A DNA stretch of 45,691 nucleotides from contig NZ_JPVN01000025.1 in the NCBI RefSeq assembly GCF_000772945.1, positions 1-45,691 on the forward strand. Reading direction: 5' to 3'. The stretch is from Ureibacillus manganicus DSM 26584. Lineage in GTDB: Bacteria > Bacillota > Bacilli > Bacillales_A > Planococcaceae. Every line of letters begins with the position of its first letter. Position 1 is the stretch's first letter. Under the pieces are notes generated by a model. The model was not told the DNA's origin. It was given only the letters and a program-made list of their open reading frames with translations, and searched no databases. This document shows positions 39,599-45,691 of the stretch, one piece after another. The translations under genes and the position numbers were made by a program.

Positions 39599-41650
39599 AT
39601 GAATCGAATATTTCGATACACCATATTTTATTTATTAATTTTTCTCGTGATAATCGGTATTTTTGGAACATTTAATGGAGGAAAAGCTCCTTCTGAAAAG
39701 TTAGACTATCATGAGTTTTTAAACGCGTTAGAAACAGGTAAGATCACAGAGGCAACCATACAATTTGATAATATGGTTTATGTAGTACAAGGGAAACTTG
39801 CAGGCTATGAAGAAGGGCAAACGTTTACAGCTAACATCCCGACTGATTACCCAGGTATCCAAGACAAAATTGCTGATGCAAGAGAAAATAATGCGAAAAT
39901 TGAGTACATCCCAGCTCCAGAAGCGAGCGGTTGGGTTCAATTCTTTACGGGTATTATTCCTTTCATCATCATTATCATTTTATTCTTCTTCCTATTGAGT
40001 CAATCTCAAGGTGGCGGAAATAAGGTAATGAACTTTGGTAAGAGTAAAGCGAAATTATACGATTCTGAAAAGAAAAAAGTACGCTTTGTTGACGTTGCTG
40101 GTGCAGATGAAGAGAAACAAGAACTTGTCGAAGTTGTTGACTTCTTAAAAGATCACCGTAAATTCACTGATATGGGCGCACGTATTCCAAAAGGTATTCT
40201 ATTAGTAGGTCCTCCGGGGACAGGGAAAACTTTGTTAGCACGTGCTGTTGCTGGTGAAGCCGGAGTTCCGTTCTTCTCGATTTCAGGTTCTGACTTCGTG
40301 GAGATGTTCGTCGGTGTCGGTGCAAGTCGTGTCCGTGACTTATTTGAAAATGCAAAGAAAAATGCGCCATGTATTATCTTTATCGATGAAATTGACGCAG
40401 TTGGTCGTCAACGTGGAGCAGGTTTAGGTGGAGGTCACGATGAACGTGAACAAACATTAAACCAATTACTAGTTGAAATGGATGGTTTCGGTGTAAATGA
40501 AGGAATTATCATTATTGCCGCTACAAACCGCCCAGATATTCTAGACCCTGCCTTACTACGTCCAGGTCGTTTTGACCGTCAAATTACGGTTGGCCGTCCA
40601 GATGTAAAAGGACGTGAAGCAATCTTAAAAGTACATGCGCGCAATAAGCCTTTACGTGAAGATGTTGACTTAAAAGCGATTGCTCAACGTACACCAGGAT
40701 TCTCTGGAGCAGACTTAGAGAACTTATTAAACGAAGCTGCATTAGTTGCAACACGTCGTAATAAAAAGAAAATCGACATGACTGATCTTGATGAAGCAAG
40801 TGACCGCGTAATCGCTGGGCCTGCTAAAACAAGTCGTGTGATTTCTGAAAAGGAACGAAAAATTGTTGCATTCCATGAAGCGGGACATGTTGTCGTTGGT
40901 CTAACTTTAGATCAAGCTGAAAAAGTGCACAAAGTAACTATCGTACCACGTGGTCAAGCTGGTGGTTATGCAGTGATGCTTCCTAAAGAAGACCGTTACT
41001 TCATGACAAAACCAGAATTATTAGATAAGATTGCAGGTTTACTTGGTGGTCGTGTTGCTGAAGATATTACATTTGGTGAAGTATCTACAGGGGCGCATAA
41101 TGACTTCCAACGTGCAACAAGTATTGCTCGTTCAATGGTAACCGAATATGGTATGAGTGATAAACTAGGACCAATGCAATTTGGTAGTAGCCAAGGTGGT
41201 AATGTATTCCTTGGTCGAGATTTCAACTCAGAACAAAACTATTCTGATGATATTGCTTATGAAATCGACAAAGAGATGCAATCACTTATCGTTGGGCAAT
41301 ATGAACGTACAAAACAAATACTTACAGAAAAACGTGATTTATTAACTTTAATTGCTGAAACATTGTTAGAAGTTGAGACATTAGATGCTCAGCAAATTGA
41401 ACACTTGAGAGATCACGGAAAACTTCCTGAAAGAGTAGATTACTCAAAAGTCGATGGTGAAGAAGCAGAGAATGCAAAACAAGATTCTGATACTGCTGAA
41501 TCAAATAATGCGGTTATTGAAACAACAGGATCTACTTCTTTAGAGACAGAAATTGGTGGTCGTACTTCTGACCCAACAACTTCTGACTTACCAAAAGAAG
41601 GTTCTTCAGATAACCAAAACCGAGGCATTCAAGAAGATAGAAATAAATAA
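39599..41650 (+). CDS. ftsH: ATP-dependent zinc metalloprotease FtsH
   Basis: A membrane AAA+ protease for quality control, also needed in B. subtilis for proper sporulation (it degrades Spo0E and SpoVM). It has 683 residues. Two membrane spans (about 5-25 and 110-133) flank an external domain. Walker A GPPGTGKT (204-211), Walker B with DEID (263-266), the second region of homology and the Zn site HEAGH (426-430) are intact. The C-terminal tail after about 630 is long, acidic and S/T/N-rich, about 45 residues longer than in B. subtilis. ATG 39599 follows gaggagg. Confidence 0.97.
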   Translation: MNRIFRYTIFYLLIFLVIIGIFGTFNGGKAPSEKLDYHEFLNALETGKITEATIQFDNMVYVVQGKLAGYEEGQTFTANIPTDYPGIQDKIADARENNAKIEYIPAPEASGWVQFFTGIIPFIIIIILFFFLLSQSQGGGNKVMNFGKSKAKLYDSEKKKVRFVDVAGADEEKQELVEVVDFLKDHRKFTDMGARIPKGILLVGPPGTGKTLLARAVAGEAGVPFFSISGSDFVEMFVGVGASRVRDLFENAKKNAPCIIFIDEIDAVGRQRGAGLGGGHDEREQTLNQLLVEMDGFGVNEGIIIIAATNRPDILDPALLRPGRFDRQITVGRPDVKGREAILKVHARNKPLREDVDLKAIAQRTPGFSGADLENLLNEAALVATRRNKKKIDMTDLDEASDRVIAGPAKTSRVISEKERKIVAFHEAGHVVVGLTLDQAEKVHKVTIVPRGQAGGYAVMLPKEDRYFMTKPELLDKIAGLLGGRVAEDITFGEVSTGAHNDFQRATSIARSMVTEYGMSDKLGPMQFGSSQGGNVFLGRDFNSEQNYSDDIAYEIDKEMQSLIVGQYERTKQILTEKRDLLTLIAETLLEVETLDAQQIEHLRDHGKLPERVDYSKVDGEEAENAKQDSDTAESNNAVIETTGSTSLETEIGGRTSDPTTSDLPKEGSSDNQNRGIQEDRNK

Positions 41651-41655
41651 AACCG

Positions 41656-41695
41656 AGCTGATTGTCTACCCCTTTGGTAGATAATCAGCTTTTTT
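41656..41695 (+). terminator. Terminator after ftsH
   Basis: A 15-bp stem (41656-41670 with 41676-41690, one G-T pair), a five-base loop and six T. Confidence 0.94.
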
Positions 41696-41737
41696 CTTAA
41701 AGGGAAAAACTAAGTGAAATTCGGCTGATGACCAGAA

Positions 41738-41796
41738 TTGACTTACGACATATTTGAAATTATGTGTAATTTGCACTTAATTTTGAATATGTCGTA
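41738..41796 (+). promoter_or_regulatory. 19-bp dyad in a candidate coaX promoter
   Basis: Arms at 41744-41762 and 41778-41796 are inverted copies: 11 perfect base pairs, two G-T pairs, then six more. The loop is 15 bases. TTGACT (41738-41743) and TATGTG (41761-41766) are 17 bases apart, so the left arm fills the spacer and the right arm lies near +5 to +25. It could be an operator or, as RNA, a leader hairpin. It is not followed by a T run. Confidence 0.6.
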
Positions 41797-41924
41797 TCTA
41801 ATTTTTAGCTATATTAGTTTTGTAAAATCAATAAGTTTTAGATTACTCAACTTATGAATAACTATGGTAATATTTCTAATAAAGGTTTTCATATGAAATT
41901 TCATAATGGATGTGAATAGGAAAG

Positions 41925-42692
41925 ATGATTCTCGTATTAGATGCTGGGAATTCAACAATTGATATAGGTGTCTATCAAAACGATTTACTTCTTCACCATT
42001 GGCGCATGGAAACAAACTTGCATAAAACAGAAGATGAATATGCGATGACGGTCAAAACGTTTTTCTTGCATGTAGAGAGAAAATTTGAAGATGTTGAAGG
42101 GGTCATTATATCTTCTGTTGTACCGTCAATTATGTATTCGTTACAAGAAATGTGCCGCAAATACTTTAAAATCAACCCTCTTATAGTAGGACCAGGAGTA
42201 AAAACGGGTTTAAATATTAAATATGAAAATCCAAGACAAGTCGGATCAGATCGGATTGTGAATGCCGTTGCAGCTTTAGCTGAATATGGTGGTAGACCAA
42301 TCGTAATAGTTGACTTCGGTACTGCAATCACATATTGTTACATCGATGAAAAAGGTAATTATATTGGTGGGGCAATAACGCCGGGAATTACGATCTCATT
42401 AGAAGCATTATTTAATGAAGCATCAAAACTCCCACGTATTGAATTATTAAAACCTTCAAATGTAATTGGGAAAAACACTGTTGCAGCTATGCAATCGGGG
42501 ATTTTCTATGGATTTATCGGACAAGTTGAAGGAATTGTTCGTCGAATAATCGAGCAAAGTAATGAGGAACCTATTGTCATTGCAACAGGTGGCCTTTCGA
42601 AGTTATTTGGATATGAAGCAAAGATAGTTGATATTGTTGATCCGTTATTAACATTAAAAGGTCTATATATTTTATATAAACGAAATCAATAA
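41925..42692 (+). CDS. coaX: Type III pantothenate kinase
   Basis: First step of coenzyme A synthesis: pantothenate to 4'-phosphopantothenate. It has 255 residues of the ASKHA fold. [13 protein letters not shown] (5-17) is the phosphate-binding motif, [10 protein letters not shown] and [10 protein letters not shown] (about 104-113) the pantothenate-binding region, and VDFGTAITY the catalytic Asp segment. Start is ATG with aggaaag. It precedes hslO, with 19 bases between them. Confidence 0.96.
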   Translation: MILVLDAGNSTIDIGVYQNDLLLHHWRMETNLHKTEDEYAMTVKTFFLHVERKFEDVEGVIISSVVPSIMYSLQEMCRKYFKINPLIVGPGVKTGLNIKYENPRQVGSDRIVNAVAALAEYGGRPIVIVDFGTAITYCYIDEKGNYIGGAITPGITISLEALFNEASKLPRIELLKPSNVIGKNTVAAMQSGIFYGFIGQVEGIVRRIIEQSNEEPIVIATGGLSKLFGYEAKIVDIVDPLLTLKGLYILYKRNQ

Positions 42693-42711
42693 AGAAAAGA
42701 GGAACACAAAA

Positions 42712-43596
42712 ATGAGTGATTACTTAGTAAGAGCTTTAGCTTTCGATGGTAAAGTGAGAGCATTTGCAGCAAAAACAACTGAAACAGTAGGAGAAGCACA
42801 ACGTCGTCATAATACATGGCCAACAGCAACTGCAGCACTAGGACGATCAATTACAGCTGGAGTAATAATGGGTGCGATGTTAAAAGGCGAAGAAAAATTA
42901 ACAGTTAAAGTCGAAGGAAATGGTCCAATTGGTCCCATGATTATTGACTCAAATGCAAAAGGGGAAGTAAGAGGCTTTGTCACAAATCCTCAGGTTCACT
43001 TTGAGTTAAACGAAGTCGGTAAACTAGATGTGCGTCGAGCTGTTGGGACAGAAGGTGCGGTTACAGTAGTAAAAGATTTGGGGTTACAAGATATGTTCTC
43101 GGGGCAAACTCCGATTGTTTCTGGAGAAATTGCAGAAGACTTTACATATTATTTTGCAGTTTCTGAACAAGTTCCATCATCAGTTGGATTAGGTGTATTG
43201 GTGAATCCGGATAACACGGTTTTAGCATCAGGAGGGTTTATCGTACAATTAATGCCTGGTTGTGATGAAGAAACAATTTCACACATTGAAACCCATTTAT
43301 CAACTATTGAACCAGTTTCTAAAATGATTGAAAAAGGGTATACACCCGAACAAATATTAGCGGCAGTTTTAGGGGAAGACCAACTACAAATCCTCAGTTC
43401 AATGCCTGTAGAATTTAAATGCCAATGTTCAAAAGAGCGTTTTGGTGCGGCAATTATGAGCTTAGGTGTCGGGGAGATTCAAGAAATGATTGACGAAGAT
43501 GGCGGAGCAGAGACTGAATGTCATTTCTGTTTAGAAAAATACTATTATGATGAATCAGAGTTAAAAGGTTTCATCAATGACATCCTGGAGCAATAA
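42712..43596 (+). CDS. hslO: Redox-regulated chaperone Hsp33
   Basis: A chaperone activated by oxidation, when Zn-bound cysteines form disulfides. It has 294 residues. The four redox cysteines are present as C237-x-C239 and C270-x-x-C273 in the C-terminal domain; the N-terminal domain (about 1-180) has the family start [16 protein letters not shown]. Start is ATG with aagaggaa. It overlaps the yacD start by 20 bases. The order coaX-hslO-yacD-cysK is that of B. subtilis. Confidence 0.96.
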   Translation: MSDYLVRALAFDGKVRAFAAKTTETVGEAQRRHNTWPTATAALGRSITAGVIMGAMLKGEEKLTVKVEGNGPIGPMIIDSNAKGEVRGFVTNPQVHFELNEVGKLDVRRAVGTEGAVTVVKDLGLQDMFSGQTPIVSGEIAEDFTYYFAVSEQVPSSVGLGVLVNPDNTVLASGGFIVQLMPGCDEETISHIETHLSTIEPVSKMIEKGYTPEQILAAVLGEDQLQILSSMPVEFKCQCSKERFGAAIMSLGVGEIQEMIDEDGGAETECHFCLEKYYYDESELKGFINDILEQ

Positions 43597-44539
43597 TAGT
43601 AATAACCAACTTAGAACTGCATCATTGGAAGACAAAACTCCCCTTTCAAAACGTCGCTTAAAAACGAAACCTACACTAACGGTAATGGCCGTTTTATTAA
43701 TTGGAAATATATTTTGGTTTGTACTATGGATTTTTGGTGCGAGCATGAAAAATGATGGTGGCGACGAAATTGTCGCTACCATTGATGGAGAAGTTATTAC
43801 TCGCCAAGAATGGATGGCATCAATGGAGAGTTTGTATGGGAAAGAAACATTACACTCTCTTGTAAATGACGCTGTGATGGAGAGAGCTGCAAAAGAATAC
43901 GATATTACAGTAACAGAGGCTGAAATAGATCTTGAAATTGCATTAATGAGTTCTACAAAAGACTTAGATACTTCACTAAAAATGTTTGATGAGAAACAAA
44001 CTCGTCAACTAATACGGGCACAGCTAATACTAGAGAAGGTATTAACGAAAGATGTTGTTATTGAAGACTCTACAATACAGAGTTTTTATAATGAAAACAA
44101 ATTGCTCTATAATACCCCTACTACATATCGGACAGGCATGATTGTGGTCGATTCAATAGATGAAGCAACTCAAGTACAAAATGAGTTGAAAAGTGGTGCT
44201 GATTTTTCTATGTTAGCAAGAGAACGATCACTTGACACATCTTCTGCAAGTTTAGGTGGGAATATTGGATACATTTCAGCAAATCAAACAACTATAAATC
44301 CAGAAATCCATAAGGTTGCTCAGGAACTAAATATCAATGAAGTTAGTGAGCCATTTGCTTTGAATAATGGAACTTTTGCACTTTTAACTATTTCTGAAAT
44401 TATAGAAGGTAAATCTTTTTCATATGAGGAAGTAAAAGAGCATATTAAGACAGAATTAGCAATGGAGCAACTTCCTACTAACGTATCAGCGGAAATGTTT
44501 TGGGAAGAATTTAATGTAACGTCCTACTATTTAAAATAA
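43577..44539 (+). CDS. yacD: Membrane-anchored parvulin-like foldase YacD
   Basis: A 320-residue probable peptidyl-prolyl cis-trans isomerase of the PrsA/SurA type. A Ser/Asn/basic cytoplasmic end, one N-terminal membrane anchor (about 33-55), an N-terminal chaperone region (about 65-190) and a PPIC domain (about 195-295) with [20 protein letters not shown] are visible. It lacks a lipobox Cys, unlike PrsA, so it is probably anchored by the span. ATG 43577 lies inside hslO, preceded by aaaagg, and overlaps it by 20 bases. Clients are unknown. Confidence 0.87.
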   Translation: MTSWSNNSNNQLRTASLEDKTPLSKRRLKTKPTLTVMAVLLIGNIFWFVLWIFGASMKNDGGDEIVATIDGEVITRQEWMASMESLYGKETLHSLVNDAVMERAAKEYDITVTEAEIDLEIALMSSTKDLDTSLKMFDEKQTRQLIRAQLILEKVLTKDVVIEDSTIQSFYNENKLLYNTPTTYRTGMIVVDSIDEATQVQNELKSGADFSMLARERSLDTSSASLGGNIGYISANQTTINPEIHKVAQELNINEVSEPFALNNGTFALLTISEIIEGKSFSYEEVKEHIKTELAMEQLPTNVSAEMFWEEFNVTSYYLK

Positions 44540-44557
44540 TCAATTCAATAATTAATT

Positions 44558-44595
44558 AAGACCTACAAAATAATTGACAAAATTTGTAGGTCTTC
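44558..44595 (+). terminator. Hairpin after yacD
   Basis: aagacctacaaa (44558-44569) pairs perfectly with tttgtaggtctt (44583-44594). The T tract is short (tcttctta), and the next promoter begins five bases later. Confidence 0.8.
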
Positions 44596-44598
44596 TTA

Positions 44599-44627
44599 TT
44601 GACAATATTTGTTTAAGGTCATATACT
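44599..44627 (+). promoter_or_regulatory. Sigma-A promoter of cysK
   Basis: TTGACA (44599-44604), 17 bases, TATACT (44622-44627). cysK in B. subtilis is controlled by CymR; no CymR site could be assigned with confidence here. Confidence 0.85.
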
Positions 44628-44677
44628 AAGTTAATAAAACATATAAATATAGTAGGGATTAAAAGGGAGGAAATATC

Positions 44678-45607
44678 ATGAGTAAAATTGCAAATTCAGT
44701 TACAGAATTAGTGGGTCGCACACCAATCGTTAAGCTTAATCATGCAACAAATGAAAATGAAGGTACAGTGTATGTAAAATTGGAATACTTTAATCCAGGA
44801 AGCTCTGTTAAGGATCGTATCGCACTAGCAATGATCGAAGCTGCTGAAAAAGATGGGATTTTAAAACCGGGCGGAACAATTATTGAGCCTACTTCAGGTA
44901 ACACAGGTATTGGGTTAGCGATGATTGCTGCTGCAAAAGGATACCGTGCAATTCTAGTAATGCCTGAAACAATGAGTATCGAACGTCGTAAATTATTACG
45001 TGCTTATGGTGCAGAGTTAGTGTTAACTCCAGGTCCTGAAGGTATGAAAGGTGCAATTGCTAAAGCAAATCAATTAGCTGAAGAAAATGGCTACTTCTTA
45101 CCACAACAATTTGAAAATGATGCAAATGCTGAAATTCACCGTTTAACAACAGGACCAGAAATTGTAGAAGCGTTTGATGGTATCAAATTAGATGCATTTG
45201 TTTCTGGTATTGGTACAGGTGGAACAATTACAGGTGCTGGTCAAGTGTTAAAAGAAAAGTATCCTGAAATTGAAATCATTGCAGTAGAACCAAAAGATTC
45301 TCCAGTTCTTTCAGAAGGTAGATCTGGATCTCATAAAATTCAAGGTATTGGTGCTGGATTTGTTCCAAAAGTACTAGATACTGAAGTTTACACTTCAATT
45401 GCTACTGTAGAAAACGAAACAGCATTTGAAGTTGCTCGTAAAACAGGTCGTGAAGAAGGAGTCTTAGTAGGTATTTCTTCAGGTGCTGCAATTCACGTTG
45501 CAATTGAGACAGCAAAACGCCTTGGTAAAGGATCAAATGTATTAGCAATTGTTCCATCTAATGGTGAACGTTATTTATCTACTGCCTTATATAATTTTGA
45601 AGACTAA
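44678..45607 (+). CDS. cysK: Cysteine synthase A (O-acetylserine sulfhydrylase)
   Basis: PLP enzyme that joins sulfide and O-acetylserine to cysteine. It has 309 residues. K45 in SSVKDRIA is the PLP lysine, TSGNTGIG (about 73-80) is the substrate loop and GTGGTITG (about 178-185) the PLP phosphate loop. In B. subtilis CysK is also a partner of CymR. Start is ATG with aaagggagg. It is a single-gene unit. Confidence 0.97.
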   Translation: MSKIANSVTELVGRTPIVKLNHATNENEGTVYVKLEYFNPGSSVKDRIALAMIEAAEKDGILKPGGTIIEPTSGNTGIGLAMIAAAKGYRAILVMPETMSIERRKLLRAYGAELVLTPGPEGMKGAIAKANQLAEENGYFLPQQFENDANAEIHRLTTGPEIVEAFDGIKLDAFVSGIGTGGTITGAGQVLKEKYPEIEIIAVEPKDSPVLSEGRSGSHKIQGIGAGFVPKVLDTEVYTSIATVENETAFEVARKTGREEGVLVGISSGAAIHVAIETAKRLGKGSNVLAIVPSNGERYLSTALYNFED

Positions 45608-45620
45608 AAATTATCAAGAT

Positions 45621-45654
45621 AGACAAAATCTCCTTTGAGGTTTTGTCTTTTTTA
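45621..45654 (+). terminator. Terminator after cysK
   Basis: agacaaaa (45621-45628) pairs with ttttgtct (45641-45648), with an inner ctc/gag stem, followed by six T. Confidence 0.9.
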
Positions 45655-45691
45655 TGTGTGCCAGGCATGGCAACTATCTAGGTGGTGGAAG

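Noticed and set aside
45655..45691. Possible repeat fragment at the right end (ccaggcatggcaac)
   Set aside because: Too short and cut by the window edge to be assigned.

Overview
The window is chromosomal DNA of an endospore-forming, AT-rich Gram-positive of the order Bacillales. The gene order from yaaO to cysK is that of the Bacillus subtilis segment clockwise of oriC, and all genes but abrB and one small ORF lie on the + strand, as expected for a segment read outward from the origin. The protein sequences are clearly Bacillus-like but diverged. Together with the low GC and the repeat families, they point to a Lysinibacillus/Solibacillus/Psychrobacillus type (Planococcaceae/Caryophanaceae) rather than Bacillus sensu stricto. 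The genus is inference.

Layout. 1-540: a tail terminator and a tandem array of 52-bp hairpin repeats. 541-1068: a GNAT acetyltransferase not usually found here. 1207-8958: yaaO, tmk, darA, yaaR, holB, ricT, yabA, trmN6, yazA, rsmI (nucleotide supply, replication clamp loader and its control, RNA modification, c-di-AMP sensing). 9010-9288: abrB on the - strand, with a textbook Spo0A-controlled promoter. 9630-16352: metS, tatD, yabE, rnmV, rsmA, veg, sspF. 16653-23877: ispE, purR, ridA, spoVG, glmU, prs, ctc, pth, fin. 24404-34181: mfd, spoVT, yabM, yabN, rqcP, yabP, yabQ, divIC, yabR. 34298-34465: a 55-residue membrane-protein ORF on the - strand. 34701-45607: spoIIE, tilS, hprT, ftsH, coaX, hslO, yacD, cysK. 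No rRNA, tRNA, CRISPR array, transposase or prophage gene was seen.

The protein-coding content is a conserved housekeeping and sporulation core. Sporulation control is visible in the DNA: two tandem 0A boxes downstream of the abrB promoter, a sigma-H type promoter with an AT-rich upstream block at spoVG, a 21-bp-spaced Spo0A-type promoter at spoIIE, and a near-perfect sigma-G promoter at spoVT. Compared with B. subtilis, yabG is missing between rsmA and veg, and yabS, yabT and the tRNA genes are missing around spoIIE.

The less ordinary material is non-coding. A GC-rich, roughly 280-bp dispersed element occurs three times (after spoVG, before mfd, and inverted and decayed after spoIIE). It is built from a series of small hairpins whose arms differ in sequence yet stay complementary. 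The 52-bp hairpin array at the left end, a 19-bp dyad upstream of coaX that pairs fully only in the + strand transcript, and an inverted repeat plus 0A box upstream of tatD are the other structures the genes do not explain. I did not find a convincing new multi-gene system. Many start codons were moved from the longest ORF to the position supported by a ribosome-binding site, and several genes start with GTG or TTG.
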